Assembly: GCA_023052935.1 (NCBI GenBank)
Contig: CM041298.1
Location: forward strand, 18,521,371 to 18,585,370
DNA: 64,000 nt
DNA from: Piezodorus guildinii
Lineage: Eukaryota; Arthropoda; Insecta; Hemiptera; Pentatomidae
Direction of reading: 5' to 3'
Shown: one piece after another, positions 1 through 11,741 of the stretch
How the letters are laid out: every line of letters begins with the position of its first letter
How positions within the stretch are numbered: the first letter of the stretch is position 1
The notes under the pieces: model-generated
Seen by the model: the letters and a program-made list of their open reading frames with translations, nothing else
The model's database searches: none
What the model was told of the DNA's origin: nothing
Program-made: the position numbers and the translations under genes

Positions 1-56
1 TGAACAAGATTGTTATTATTACTTTCTTTATAGTACTTATTTAATTTTGTGTATAT

Positions 57-390
57 ATAGGATTTTGGAATGCAAGGATTGGATGCCATAGGTCCAAATA
101 GGTTGGATATCGTGATTTAAATGAGTTTTTTTGTAGTAAATAGTAGTTTTTAACGTTTGTATAGTAAGTGTTGTAGTAAGCGGTATCTGCAGGCAGTTTC
201 CTGTCGTTTCAGTCTAGTGTGAGGATTCCAAGTAAGGGGCTTGTCTAGATGTAGTCCAAGGTAGCGGATCTGTTCAACGGGATTAGTGGAATGTTGACAA
301 AGGATACAGTAGGACAGGTATTCATAGGCTTGCGACGAAGGGTAAAGGTAATTTGATGGGATTTATTGGGATTGAGTTTAATTCTAATTT
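57..390 (-). mobile_element. Jockey-1 retrotransposon fragment
   Basis: Read on the minus strand, this segment matches the C-terminal half of the reverse-transcriptase ORF of the Jockey-type family that recurs through the window (fullest copy at 25481-28022). Shared stretches encode the LDKRLTWNPHTRLKRQETARR and RPIWTYG regions. It has internal deletions and stops and lacks both ends, so it is a dead fragment. It lies head to head with the next copy, which is on the plus strand. Confidence 0.7.
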
Positions 391-478
391 TAATATTGGT
401 TATTTAAGAACACAGTAAGTATTTTATATTTTTGCATTGTGTCTTTTTTGATTGGATTTTTCACTTTAAGTAATGTAA

Positions 479-1530
479 GCACGGGTGCTTTTCTCGACGT
501 GCAACAATTGTTCGACCGAGTCTGGCACCCAGGACTCCTTTATAAACTCCGTCAATTCCTTCCGCAAATTCCTTCCTCATAACCCGTTCCTACCTCACAA
601 AGAGAACCTTTCAAGTAAATCATAACCTTTCCTACTCTTCCATATTTTCTCAGTCTGCAGGAGTACCTCAGGGTAGTATCTGAGGTCCCATCCTTTATAC
701 GGTATATACAGCTGATATCCCACTCCATCCTAGCACTGTCCTCACAACTTATGCAGATGACACTTGTGTGTTATCCGTCCAAAATGACCAACCGCTGCAT
801 CCCAAATCCTTCAGTCCTACATCACAGCCATTGAGGGATGGTGTCAGAACTGGAGGATTAAAATAAATCCTAAAAAATCCCACCAAATTACCTTTACACT
901 TCGTCAAAAACCGATGACCTCCTGCCATACCGTATCCTTTAATAATACGCCACTCATACCTGTTGAGCAAATCCGATACCTAGGACTCCATCTTGACAAA
1001 CGTCTTACATGGAACCCTCACACGAGACTAAAACGACAGGAAACTGCCCGTAGATACCGATTACTACAACACTTACTAGACAAACGTTCAAAACTTCCAA
1101 TTCACTACAAAAAGCTCATTTATATCACTGTCATCAGACCCATCTGGACATAGGGAATCGAGCTTTGGGGCTCTACTAAGCCATATAATTCCTCCCGCAT
1201 CCAATCCTTACAATCCAAAATCCTTCGCAAAATCCTAAATGCTCCTTATTTCGTCAAAAACAAAATCATCCATAACGACCTTAATATCCCATTTGTGGCC
1301 CATATAAACCCTCTTGTCCGTAACCTATCAACCTAACATATTCCTGACAACCCTCTGAGGCGATTGAAAAGAAGATGGCCTCGGGATCTACTTACTTAAA
1401 TAAACATCGAAGTACCACTGGGTAGTTTCTTCACAAGCCTTTTACGCCTTTTTATTACAATTCATCACTTTTACTTATTGTATTAATGTAATATACAGTT
1501 GTAAAATTCAATAAAACATGAATAAAAAAA
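479..1530 (+). mobile_element. Jockey-1 copy, 5'-truncated, with target duplication
   Basis: A 3' portion of a Jockey-clade non-LTR element. It starts inside the RT domain (FDRVWHPGLLYKLR region), runs through the YADD region and the C-terminus, and ends in a 3' UTR with AATAAA and an A tail. The direct repeat AAGTAATGTAA at 468-478 and 1531-1541 is the target-site duplication. The ORF is broken by frameshifts and by a stop where family members read IWTYG (about 1151), so it is inactive. 5' truncation is usual for target-primed reverse transcription. Confidence 0.85.
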
Positions 1531-1541
1531 AAGTAATGTAA

Positions 1542-1882
1542 AGGAATAGGAAACTACATTTCCTTATTAACAGTTTTTAAAAAGAGATGACTCATAGTTT
1601 GATATTATTATCCCTTCTAGAAGGTTTTAATAATATTTCGCATTTTACTCTAAATCTACTATTTTGAATTTCCAAGGAGCACTTAGGCACTAACGCTTAA
1701 ATATTCGAAAGTGGTATCCCATGCTTTTAAAAGCCGTAGTAATTTTCAATATGGACTCTTCGAATACACAAAAGGCAGCTACTTAAAGACGTATACATAA
1801 AATAGTTTCATTTTAATTATCTATAATGTAAAATGTCTAGGTGTGAAGCTATTTTTTAAAATTTTTTTTTTTTTTTAAATAT
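1542..1882. other. Intergenic, no gene seen
   Basis: AT-rich sequence without a convincing ORF, repeat boundary or RNA gene. A poly-T run lies near 1860-1876, next to the fragment that follows. Confidence 0.5.
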
Positions 1883-2250
1883 TTATTCGCTACTGCTAAA
1901 AACTCTACAAATAATCCATGAATGAGTAGATATACAAACATGGCATGAGGAAGAGCAGTACTCAGCGGCACCTAATCTTGGAATGATATGAAAATGTATT
2001 GTTAAAGTAAATGGTCTCCCAATCAGGTTCTTTTCACTTTTCACCATTAGCGGTTTAGGGGGTTTTAAGGACTTCGGTTTTTGTTGGGACCGATTGCTGT
2101 GGCCCCGTATGCGTTTATCGAAAGAAAGCATGTGGTCAGAGTGTAAAGTTATGTTACTAACGTACCATGGTGCTCTTGTGATTGCTCCAAAAGTTTTAGC
2201 CTGAAGGATTTGAAGTTTGTCGATGTGCATTTTTTTAGCTGTTCTGTTTA
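1883..2250 (-). pseudogene. Jockey-like RT C-terminus, divergent family
   Basis: A minus-strand open stretch of about 115 codons contains LQILQAKTFGAITRAPWYVSN. This matches the Jockey-clade signature downstream of RT (Q-x-K-x-LR-x-ITNAPWYVSN in known members). The following residues do not match the Jockey-1 family, so this is an older or different Jockey lineage. No 5' portion is present. A poly-T run just outside its 3' side (about 1860-1876) could be the reverse complement of its A tail. Confidence 0.6.
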
Positions 2251-2550
2251 TCTGATACGTAAGTTGAAATATGTTTCAGAAAGTGTATGTACCTAATTGA
2301 TTTCTATCGAAGTTCCCTGTTGGGTGTTTTGAAAAGAGTGAGATATTTTTTTTAAATCAATTTTAATGTGTTCAATTTAATTTGGTCACATGTGATTCCC
2401 ATTCAGTTTACAGTGGAACTACAATTTTTTTGTGAAATGATCTAAAAGTAGAAATAATTATAACCAGTATTAGTTTATAACAACTTTTCCTTTATTTTAG
2501 TACCTACAATATGGTACATAATATTTTTTTTTTTTATATCTTTACTACTG
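2251..2550. other. Intergenic, no gene seen
   Basis: AT-rich spacer between two retrotransposon fragments. I see no supported coding or RNA feature. Confidence 0.5.
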
Positions 2551-2561
2551 AAGTATATAAC

Positions 2562-3130
2562 CGGAACCCTCACACAAGACTGAAACGACAAGAAACTGCA
2601 CGACGTTTTCGACTTCTTCAACACTTACTAGACAAACGTTCTAATCCTCCACTTAACTACAAAAGACTCATCTACATGACTATCATAAGGCCGATATGGA
2701 CTTACGGAGTGGAGCTTTGGGGCTCTACTAAACCATCGAATTTTTCCCGTATCCAATCCCTACAATAAAAAATCCTTCGTAAAATCCTTAATGCTCCTTA
2801 TTTTGTCACGAACAAACTTATCCATAAAGACCTCAATGTTCCGTATGTTGCTGGTTTGGCCCAATCTAGATACCATTCCTTTCATGACAAACTCCATTCC
2901 CATCCTAATCCTTTTGTTTCAATACTTTCTTCCTCTTCAATTCCTGACAATCCTCCGAGGCGTCTGAAAAGAAGCTGGCCTCGAGACCTTCTAGTGTAGA
3001 AAAGTTACAGAAGTGCTGCCATTGGGTAGTTCTTTTCCAAGTTTGTTTCACGCCATTTAACTTTTGTCACATTTACTTGTTGTACCTTGAAGTACAGTTG
3101 TAAATTTCAATAAATTATGTTTAAAAAAAA
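2562..3130 (+). mobile_element. Jockey-1 copy, strongly 5'-truncated, with target duplication
   Basis: The last ~145 codons of the Jockey-1 ORF plus its 3' UTR, ending in AATAAATTATG and an A tail. The direct repeat AAGTATATAAC at 2551-2561 and 3131-3141 is the target duplication. An in-frame stop replaces Ser in the QSKILRK motif (about 2765), so the copy is inactive. Its nucleotide similarity to 27460-28010 is high, which suggests a fairly recent insertion. Confidence 0.87.
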
Positions 3131-3141
3131 AAGTATATAAC

Positions 3142-3535
3142 TGTCCGATCACCATGAATCACCATAACCTCTCTTATCCAAATTACAAATAACATTTGTG
3201 CATAAGTTTAAACGCTTATAACACTTTTTTTATTAAATTGCCCGACTTATTTTATTGTATATTAACTTTTCTAAAATCTTGCCCTTTCCAACGGTTATTA
3301 TACGTCTATGTTACTACTTATATTTCAGAAATAATTTTTATATTACTTGGTCACACAAAATTTATTTTTTCGTTTAAAGAAAAGCCGAATCGCAAATGGA
3401 TTTTAATTATAAACCTTCAGAAAACAATACCCTAAATAATGGCAGTGATAGAGAAAGAGGAGACCGGCTTCGGTCCCATCCCTATTCCGTGCTGTTTGCT
3501 GTACGGGTGGGTATAATCGAATGATGAAATGAAAT
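3142..3535 (+). repeat. Degenerate R1k repeat fragment plus spacer
   Basis: Around 3220-3340 the sequence keeps the R1k landmark 'CCAACGGTTATTATACGTC' (family form CCAACGGTATATTATACGT). The rest is too decayed to bound. No coding feature is supported. Confidence 0.4.
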
Positions 3536-5940
3536 GAAAAAAACTTCTTTATTATCCTGGGACTAAAGTTCCTTAAGAATAAAATAAAATACATAATTGA
3601 TGACCGGAACAGTGTGGTCATGATTTAGAATAACAAAATACTAAACTAAAAAATAATTAAGGTAGTAATATATATACATCTTTACAAGTCAGATTTTCGG
3701 AATAAGAAAAACAAAAAAAAAAAAAAACAGAAATAGCTGGTTCATCAATGATAATTTGAGTAATACAAACGCACAAAAAAAAAAATAATAATAATAATTG
3801 GTATTTATAGCATCTGCAGTTATAAGTTATTGTCTGTTTGACTGGGTAAGGAGAAGGTGGTTGAAAAGTAGCGATTTGAAGGAGGAAGCAGTACTTGCAT
3901 GACGGATCTCAGGAGGAATAGAATTCCAAAGAGTGGTTGCTTTGGCTAGAAAGGACTTGTCAAAGGCAGCAGTACGGTGAGGAGGGGGGTAGAGGTCAGA
4001 AAGACGGGATCTAGTAGAACGGGACTGAATTGATGATTTAAATTGAAGGGATTGGAAGATATAGCTGGGACGATGAGTTCTGATAACCTGGTAGAGGAAG
4101 GAGGCTAGGAAATACTGGCATCTATAACGAGGATAAAGCCACCTTAACTCGGTGTAATACTGGGTTATATGCGTGTCTCTGGTGATTCCGAATACAAACC
4201 GTATTGCACAGTTCATAATACGCTTAAGTTTTGCTTCGAGCTCACCTGAAAGTCCGCTGTACACCTCGCATCCGTAGTCAAAGTGGGGAAAGACAAGGGA
4301 AGAAACAAGGAGTTTACGAATATTGAATGGTAGGAGGTGATGGAGGCGACGGAATTGCTTTAGGGTTGTTATGGTTCGGCGGGATATTTGGGAGATGTGC
4401 GGTTTCCAAGAGAGAGTTTGATCAAGAGTAATACCTAAGTTCTTGACAGATGAATGAAAAGAGATAGGAGTATTGTTTAGGAAGAGGTTGGGGGAGCTGG
4501 GAAAGGATTTAAGGAGAGCAGGTGATGCTATCAGGATGGCTTTTGTTTTTTCAGCGCTTAGCAGGAGTTTGTTGCTGTTTGACCAAGCACTAATATTATT
4601 TATGTCCTCCTGAAGTTTAGAGATAGCATCAGGAAATTCATTTGGGGTAAAGGAAATATAAATCTGAATATCGTCGGCATAGAGGTGGTATTGGGAGTGC
4701 TTGATGGAGAGCGGAAGATCATTTATGAATATGGAGAAAAGGGTAGGAGATAACGAGGAACCTTGGGGTACACCTTTTGTTAGTGGCAGTGAGTCGGAGC
4801 GGGGTTTATTGGGAACTACAACATACTGGGAACGGCCGGTAAGGAATGATTGAAACCATTGAAGAGCGCCTGTGGATACTGGGAGTCTATGGAGTTTGGT
4901 TAAGAGGATATTATGGTCCACAGAATCGAAGGCTTTGGAAAAATCAAGCAAAACAAGGATAGTTATTTTGTGCTGATCTATGGCCTTGTGAAGATCTTGG
5001 GAAATGTGGGAGAGAGCAGAGTGAGTAGAATAGCCAGGCCGAAAACCAGACTGGAGGGGGTTCAAAAGGTTATTTTGCTCGAGGTAGAGGGATAACTGAG
5101 ATTGGACCAGACGCTCTAAAGGTTTAGAAAGGTTTGAAAGGAGGGAAATTGGGCGAAAGTCATTAGGAGATACCGGATTTGAGTTTTTCATCAGTGGACG
5201 GACCAGAGCGGTTTTCCAGGAAGTTGGGAAGGTTGCACTGTCTAGAGAAAAGTTATAGATATGATATAATATTGGAAGGATGGAAGGAAGCGAGGCTTTG
5301 ATTAGTTTTACTGGGATATTGTCAGGTCCGTAGTCATTGGTTCGGGATTTACGAATAGAATTAAAGAGGACCTCAGGGGTGATATGGGAAAAAAAGAATG
5401 AATCCGGATTGAAATGGTGCATAGGAGCAGGCATCGGCGTCTGACATGATAAATGAGAGGAGCAGGAAGCAAAGTGGGTGTTAAGATCATCAGCGGAAAT
5501 AGGAATAGGTTGGTTATGGGTGTGTTTTCCTAAGGATAGTTTACGCAGGATTGTCCATTTGGTTTTGGAGTCGGAAGCACAAGATAAGGATTGCTGAAAA
5601 TATTGGGATTTAGCTTGGCGTATCATGGATTGGGTACTGTTTCTGAGATGTTTGAAGGTGGAGTAATCACTAGGAAGACGGGAGCGCCTGAATCGTCGCC
5701 TTGCAGCATCCCTGTGCTTCATACATTCCCTAATTTCTGGCGTTAACCAAGGAGCAGGAGGGTGTCGGATTTTCTTTGTGATAAGGGGAGCATGGTTGTC
5801 TAGGATATTATGGAGATGACAGGTAAGGGTTTCAACCATAGAATCTACGGTCCTAAGCGAGTATATGGTGTTCCATGGGATAGCTTCAAGATCTGGCGCC
5901 AAGATTTCAGAGGAAAGGGTGTTAAGGTTACGAAATGATC
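3536..5940 (-). mobile_element. CR1/L2-like non-LTR retrotransposon, 5'-truncated
   Basis: A 2.4-kb minus-strand element made of a long uninterrupted RT ORF and a ~290-bp 3' UTR. The 3' end (3536) is bounded by short TTTCA-type repeats rather than a long A tail, as in CR1/L2-type elements. The 5' end stops abruptly before any AP endonuclease domain, so the copy is truncated. Related 3' ends occur at 14815-14938 and 46201, and related ORF pieces at 20580-21040 and 46577-47010. The family is therefore multi-copy here. Confidence 0.8.
3827..5902 (-). CDS. Reverse transcriptase of CR1/L2-like element (partial ORF2)
   Basis: About 690 uninterrupted codons; the frame stays open upstream to ~5940. 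There is no genuine ATG at the 5' edge (the first codon called is TTG), so this is the inside of a longer ORF2. RT motifs appear in order: FRPISLLSNLSKPLERL, LVLLDFSKAFDSVDHNIL, GVPQGSSLSPTLFSIFIND and the catalytic YADD. A basic C-terminal region with WNSIPPEIR follows, as in CR1/L2/Rex-type proteins. Such proteins copy element RNA at a nicked target. The upstream endonuclease needed for nicking is absent here, so this copy cannot act alone. The open frame suggests recent insertion. The exact clade is an inference. Confidence 0.85.
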   Translation of the reverse strand: MAPDLEAIPWNTIYSLRTVDSMVETLTCHLHNILDNHAPLITKKIRHPPAPWLTPEIRECMKHRDAARRRFRRSRLPSDYSTFKHLRNSTQSMIRQAKSQYFQQSLSCASDSKTKWTILRKLSLGKHTHNQPIPISADDLNTHFASCSSHLSCQTPMPAPMHHFNPDSFFFSHITPEVLFNSIRKSRTNDYGPDNIPVKLIKASLPSILPILYHIYNFSLDSATFPTSWKTALVRPLMKNSNPVSPNDFRPISLLSNLSKPLERLVQSQLSLYLEQNNLLNPLQSGFRPGYSTHSALSHISQDLHKAIDQHKITILVLLDFSKAFDSVDHNILLTKLHRLPVSTGALQWFQSFLTGRSQYVVVPNKPRSDSLPLTKGVPQGSSLSPTLFSIFINDLPLSIKHSQYHLYADDIQIYISFTPNEFPDAISKLQEDINNISAWSNSNKLLLSAEKTKAILIASPALLKSFPSSPNLFLNNTPISFHSSVKNLGITLDQTLSWKPHISQISRRTITTLKQFRRLHHLLPFNIRKLLVSSLVFPHFDYGCEVYSGLSGELEAKLKRIMNCAIRFVFGITRDTHITQYYTELRWLYPRYRCQYFLASFLYQVIRTHRPSYIFQSLQFKSSIQSRSTRSRLSDLYPPPHRTAAFDKSFLAKATTLWNSIPPEIRHASTASSFKSLLFNHLLLTQSNRQ

Positions 5941-6068
5941 GTCATAATCGGATGATCGGACTTGGATGATTTAAATAATCGTATGATCGAATGATTAATA
6001 TGTATTCTCAGAAACAATATGCCACAATCCTGGTATCTATGATGGCTGAGCTAGCTGAGCCTAGCCTG

Positions 6069-6118
<50 letters not shown>

Positions 6119-6439
6119 TCGTTCCATTATCCCAGCTCCTTAGAATCCCTCGATTATCGTTAAACGATCCAGTACAAATGATCGTTCGTTTCTCCGAACC
6201 GATTAATCCAATAATCGATAATTTGAATGATTGAAATATGCCCACCCCTAGGTTAGCTGCCTGAGAAGTGACCCCGGTAGACATCTGGCGGGGATAACTT
6301 ACCAAGTGATAATTGATCAGTTATAGAGCGGGATGAAAAATTATCAAATTATTAAATGGCTATTAAAAAATAGAGGTTGGTGGTAGAAGAGTGACAATTT
6401 AGGGTTGTAGGTATTTTTTAATAAAGCATTAAATTAAAT
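5941..6439. other. AT-rich spacer with long poly(A)
   Basis: There is no gene. Positions 5930-6000 and 6140-6230 are rich in GATGATCG/CGATTATCG words in opposing orientations. Between them, at 6068-6115, is a run of about 48 A. It may be the tail of an unrecognised retro-inserted sequence. Confidence 0.5.
6068..6115. repeat. Poly(A) tract
   Basis: Uninterrupted A run of ~48 nt. I could not identify upstream coding sequence or a clear target duplication for it. Confidence 0.9.
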
Positions 6440-7330
6440 CTGGTGCGGGCAACAAGACTTTACTACTCGATCTTAAAATCATGAAAGGATTTTCTAATAC
6501 AGTTAGAGATTAAAATACGTGAAACCATTAAAGAAATAATTAAATTGAATTTCTATATAAACATGTGTTTTATTAAAAAATCTATTATATTATTATCTAA
6601 AATAATCAGTTTTATCGGCTTTTCATCACCCTTTATTAAATTTTACAGGTTTGTTCTTTAGATAATATTTATTCTAAAAGCTTTAGCTTTCTAACGGTAT
6701 ATTATACGTGTATATTAGTGTTGCTATGTTCAAAATAAAAAAAATTGCATTGAAAAAAATGTTTTTTTTCAGTTTTTTCCTTTAGTTAGATATTGAATTC
6801 GTTCAACTTATATATTTATGTGTTTTTTATCGGTGGTAGTATCTTGTTATATTGATTTTTAGAAAAACTACAAAATTAAAGGTACTTTACAGGAAAAAAA
6901 AATGTAAAATATCGGCATTTAAGCCCTGTCAGGTCATTTTAATCATAAAACTACATGATATTAAAGCAAATTAAATTTTACATCGATATAGCGAGTTTAA
7001 TAAAAATCGTCGGAACCGTTTTCGAGAAAATCGATAAAATGTGCAAATTGCATGGTTTAAATTGGCTCTTCTGGTTAGCTCATTTTGATGAAAAAGGTTG
7101 TGTAACGTCTCGGGCGCATATTTGTCTTAAATATGAAATTTCAGTTTCACAGGATTTACCGTTTCCGCCCGGGAGTTACCACACACATACACACACACAG
7201 ACCTTTTTGCGGGACTTGGTTATTTGGACTCAGGGGACCCTAAAACATGTATTTTCGTTGAAAACTGGAATTTGATAATTTTCAAGATCACAATTCTTCC
7301 CCTTACTATATATAGTAAGTGAAAGTAAAA
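6440..7330 (+). repeat. R1k repeat copy (near full, + orientation)
   Basis: A good example of the ~0.9-1 kb family called R1k here. It begins CTGGTGCGGGCAAC..., carries the words TTTCCAACGG(T)ATATTATACG, CTATATCGATGTAAAATTTAA (inverse) and CGGGCGGAAACGG (inverse), has a CA microsatellite, and ends with the palindrome CTTACTATATATAGTAAG followed by TGAAAGT. At least fifteen copies or pieces occur in the window in both orientations. Open frames inside it are not conserved between copies, so I treat it as non-coding and non-autonomous. Class unknown. Confidence 0.75.
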
Positions 7331-7825
7331 ATAACAAAACATATTATTGTCCAAAAAATAATGTTAGGCGTGGACAACCCTTATAACTTAGAGCGAATGA
7401 AAAATAGATAGTAGTCGTTTCTCAGAACTATTTAATATGCATATCAAATTTTATAAAAATCGTTTAATCCGTTTCGGAGGAGTAGGGTTCCTAACATTGT
7501 GACACGAGAATTTTATATATTAGATTTATTGAGTAGCTGACGGTATTGGTTCTTCATTATGACGTAGGAACCATTTTTTATTTATCTTATTATTGCCTGT
7601 TTGCCCTTTATTACTATGTCCTTATCAATCTTCAGGAGGCTACACTGGAGAGAAGAAGGTCGCCGACCCAAGAACCCTGTCTGGAAATCCTCTAAGTCTT
7701 ATGAGAAATTGAGAAACCAAGTAATCCTGGAGGACCTACTTTTCGTCCAGACGTGACTAGCCGGTGGGGAGATATTTCTTGCTCATCTAAGAATGTAACG
7801 AAAAGTCCAAGGACTCAAAACTAAT
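7331..7825. other. Spacer with RTE-like 3' remnant
   Basis: Positions 7440-7530 contain the string 'cgtttcggaggagtagggtt', then ACGAGAATTTTATATATTAGA, a motif commonly seen at 3' ends of RTE-type elements. From about 7637 a 45-codon open stretch follows a possible splice acceptor (ATCTTCAG), but nothing else supports an exon. Confidence 0.35.
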
Positions 7826-8922
7826 AATAATAATAATAATTTATTGCTTTTAAGATTTACATCTTTTAGCAAGAGGTTTGGCCTCTATTTCATTTAGACA
7901 GAATCATTTTTTACATTTAGTAAGAAAATATTATAAATATTGAAATAAGAGTTGAAATAACTACTTTAGAAACGACATTATAAGAAAAAAAATAACAATT
8001 AACAAAATAACTAAGAATACGAATCTTGATTAAATAATGAACAAAGAAACTTTAAAATAAATAATAATAAACTCAAGAAAACCGAACAACAAAATTTTTA
8101 AATAATACGTATCTTGATAACAATTTTATATAAACAAAAAGTAATGACATAACAAATGCATATAAATTTTGTACTAGTCGTTTGTAACAAAACTTCTTAT
8201 CTTTAAAGCTTCTATTGAAAACAAAAATAAATCGTTCAACTTCCTATAGGTGGTAATTGTTAACAAGTCTTCTAAATTAAAATTTTTCATAACATACTTA
8301 AATAAATAGAATCTTCTGACTGGATCTAAAACTGGACACGATATTAGAAAATGTTCAATATTATCATAACCATCGGTATTACATAGAGGGCAAGACATGC
8401 TGGGTTCAAATTTATAATATAATCCATTCACTATTATCCTCTGTGATTTCTCGCCTTCCAGTCTTAGTTGAGCGATTAACCTCATTTTGTTTATATTGCA
8501 TCTAAGATTTAAATATTCTTCTCCGAGTTGGAAGTTGGTTATATGGCGATATATTTTACTGTAAGAGGAATTTTCAATAGCTTCTATATCCCTGGAATAT
8601 AAATGATTAGCCATTTTCTCAAACAGTTTGCTCTTTGAAATTTTTAAAACAGCTGGATCATTGAGAGCCCATATTTCCTCTGAACCTATAAGAATCAGTG
8701 ACCTACGAACTTCTGCGGTCCAGTTAAAAGGCACGAACGACTTAAAACTATCTCTGCATACATCTTTATGTAGCTGGGAAGTCATTAAGTAATTTCGAAG
8801 ATAATTTTCTCAAAATGTTCTAATTGCTCAATAGTGTTAACATATTCTAAAAACGGCTTAGTTAAGGCGCTTTTATGCATCAGTTTAAACCGAGATTCCT
8901 TATCATTAAGTGGCATTTTGCT
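7826..8922 (-). pseudogene. Non-LTR retrotransposon C-terminal fragment
   Basis: A minus-strand reading frame of 203 codons (8785 to 8174) holds a zinc-knuckle-like CPLCN...HFLISCP motif. This is typical of the C-terminus of several APE-type non-LTR polyproteins (I/R1/Vingi-like groups). The 3' UTR ends in a (TAA)n tract at 7826-7845. Related coding sequence continues upstream to ~8922 in another frame, so there is a frameshift. RT and endonuclease regions are missing. The clade is uncertain. Confidence 0.65.
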
Positions 8923-8925
8923 CTC

Positions 8926-9100
8926 ACCGCTTACGCTGATGACACATGTGTGTTATTCGTAAGTAGTGACCCAACAGCCTCACATCCAGTCCATTGGAGA
9001 ATGGTGTCATAACTGGAGAATTAAAATTAATTCCCATAAATCCTATCAAATTACCTTTACCCTTTTCGCAAACCTATGACTACCTGTCCATAAAATGTCA
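8926..9100 (+). pseudogene. Jockey-1 fragment (YADD region)
   Basis: Short internal piece encoding TAYADDTCVL and the following ~50 codons of the Jockey-1 RT, then losing similarity. Both ends are missing and a frameshift is present. Confidence 0.65.
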
Positions 9101-9329
9101 TAAAATGGTGATCCTGAACCTATGTAACGTTAGGCACTCATTAATTATCCATATTCTAGTTAAATCTAGATACGCAAAGTGCAGGATTCCCACTGTAGCA
9201 TCGTCCGCTGAGCCACATAAACATAAATAATATTAAATTAATATTGAATTGAGGATGTATAGTCGACTGTAGAAACTATTATAGGTGGAATAATCAGGAG
9301 TCAGTCATTTTTTGAAAATTTTTAATTTT

Positions 9330-9369
9330 GCCAACGTTTCGGCTCAAGCTTCTGAGTCATCATTAGGGC
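9330..9369 (-). ncRNA. Hammerhead-like motif of Penelope-like type (degenerate)
   Basis: Read on the minus strand: CTAATGATG, a possible stem and loop (ACTC...GAGC), then GAAACGTTGGC. The arrangement follows the hammerhead core (CUGANGA, stem II, GAAA) reported in Penelope-like elements, but the first box has a changed base. It is probably inactive. No Penelope coding sequence is visible nearby. Confidence 0.45.
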
Positions 9370-10202
9370 AACAAACATCAGAACAAAAGAGATACATATT
9401 AATGTGATAATGATATTTTTTTGAATGTAGTGACAATGATAACACTTGAAATAAAACAGAAAATATACCAACATACTTAAATATTACATATACAAATAAT
9501 GATAATATGATAAACAATATGATGATGATAAGCATAAAACCAAAACTTTAGACTTTAATATAGAAGTAAAAAAAATTATATATGAACGTACAAAATTACT
9601 GAGCCATGTCCAAGCATAAACTGAGGAAAACCATAAACATAGGTAGTATGGGGAGGGGTTCGTGTAAAGTCCCTGAAGGTTTTCCCCTCTAAAAATAAAT
9701 ACTACAGCTTATCATTGTTTTTTTTTTAAAGCTTTACAAAATTATAAAATGGAAAAACAAAACAATATATGTACAATAAAGGCTCATCATTTTTAACAGA
9801 AAATTATAAACACTAGAATCTGAAGTATGTAAAAGATCCATGAGGTATTTAATAAAAAAAAAAATTACATTAAATAAATAACAAAAATAAAAAAACAGAT
9901 GTGTTACAAACGAAAAGATAATTATACAGTAAATAAAATATAAATTACACAATAAGGTAAGAAAGTTATAACTTAAGGAGAAGGAAGATGTTGGCATACG
10001 AAGGAGAGATTATTTCATTGTCTGTTTTATGATTGCCTGGTACTCGGTATTTTTCCATATGAAAGTGTATAGCTTCTATTATTAAATTAATAACAATACT
10101 TACCAAGAAAGGTGGAAGGGGACTCGTTTGTTTGTTGAGGAGCTGCAGAGAGCAAGAAAATAATTTAAGACGTATCATCAGAAAATTCTTAAATATATAA
10201 TA
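9370..10202. other. AT-rich intergenic stretch
   Basis: There are no supported genes. Low-complexity AT sequence gives short hydrophobic open frames with no recognisable domain. Confidence 0.5.
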
Positions 10203-10980
10203 ACCAAACAACCAAGTCCCGCAAAAAGGTCTGTGTGTGGTAACTCCCGGGCGGAAACGGTAAGTCCTATGAAACTGAAATTTCATATTTAAGACAAATA
10301 TACGCCCGAGACGTTACAAAACTTTTTTCATAAAAATGAGCTTACGAGAAGAGCCACTTTATACCATGCATTTTGCACCTTTTTTTTTATTTTCTCGAAA
10401 ACAATTCCACCGATTTTGATTAAACTCACTATATCGATGTATAATTTAATAGGCTATAATATCATATAGTTTTCATTCTGATTAAAATGGTCTGACAGGG
10501 CTTAAATGCCGATATTTTACATTTTTTTACTGTAAAATACCTTTAATTTAGTAGATTTTATAAAAAATAAATATATTATCTTGTTCTCACCGATAAAAAA
10601 CACGTAAATATATAAGTTGAACGAATTTGATATCTAACTAAAGGAGAAAACTGAAAAAAATATTTTTTTTTTTATTTTGAACATAAAAACAGTAATATAG
10701 ACGTATAATATACCGTTGGAAACCTAAAGCTTTTAGAATAAATATTATCTAATGCAAAAACTTGTAAAAGTTAATAAAGAGTGATGAAATGCCGATAAAA
10801 CTGATTATTTTAGATAATAATATAATAGATTTTTTAATAAAACACATGTTTCTATAGAAATTCAATTTTATTAATTCTTTAATGGTTTCACGTATTTTTA
10901 TTTCTAACTGTATTTGATGAATCTTTCATTTATTTTAAAAATGGAGGTCAGTGAAAGTCGTGTGTTGCCCGCACCAGATT
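10203..10980 (-). repeat. R1k repeat copy (- orientation)
   Basis: Runs from the CCAAGTCCCGCAAAAAGGTC landmark to the terminal GTGTTGCCCGCACCAG. The palindromic CTTACTATATATAGTAAG end is missing, so the copy is truncated on that side. Confidence 0.75.
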
Positions 10981-11544
10981 TTTAATATTATTTCGTCCTT
11001 AGAACGGTAAATCAAACCCCGAGCAAAGCAGTTAATGAATCTCAGACATGAGTTCAACGTATAGTATCAGAGTGTGTTTTTATTAATTCTAAAACCGTTC
11101 AGTCCTAATCGGATTGAGATAAGGAGACAATAAATGGTTTTAGTTTAAAACTGGGTTTCTATAAGCGAGGCTACGGGAAACTCAACGGGACGATGTTAAT
11201 TAGTAACCTGTAACTGTTTTTGTCCCAGGTCCCGTCCCCGTGTCCCATTGTCGGGGGAAACTCTTGCCATGAATGGGGAGCCCCGGTCGAATCACTTGGT
11301 CGCAATATTTATAGCCACGGTATCCATTCATGAGAAAACTCGTGGATACGTAGAAAATAAAGAGCGTTTATAATCATACCAAGTTTATGTGACAGTTAAA
11401 CCTTTACTGGGGGAATATATATTGTGAGGTTAGGTCGCCGATTTCGAAATTAAGACGAAATACCTAAGGGCCTGTATGCTAAAAGTTGTGAAATAAAAAA
11501 AAAAAACTTTTACTTACAAAAAGTTCGCCCTCATGACAATGATT
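10981..11544. other. Intergenic, no gene seen
   Basis: Moderately GC-rich unique-looking sequence around 11140-11300 followed by AT-rich DNA. No ORF or RNA structure that I can support. Confidence 0.45.
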
Positions 11545-11694
11545 AAGGTAATCTGGACTTACGGAACTCTTTTATCTTTTCTGATATATTCTAAAATTGT
11601 AAGCTTTCCAACGGTATACTGTACATCTATATTATTATTATTTCAAAAACACAAACATGGGATAAATATATGTTTTCACTTTTCTCCTTTAGTT

Positions 11695-11696
<2 letters not shown>

Positions 11697-11741
<45 letters not shown>

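Noticed and set aside
6955..7275. 106-codon ORF that recurs in similar form in other places, a candidate conserved small protein
   Set aside because: It is part of the R1k repeat. Other copies carry stops or frameshifts in this frame and part of it is a CA microsatellite.
6440..7330. R1k as a Helitron (TC-like start, palindrome near one end)
   Set aside because: The palindrome is AT-rich, no CTRR terminus follows it, and the best copies have terminal inverted repeats.
7637..7775. 45-codon open stretch after an acceptor-like CAG as a host exon
   Set aside because: No partner exon, conserved motif or donor site, and it lies between two retroelement remnants.
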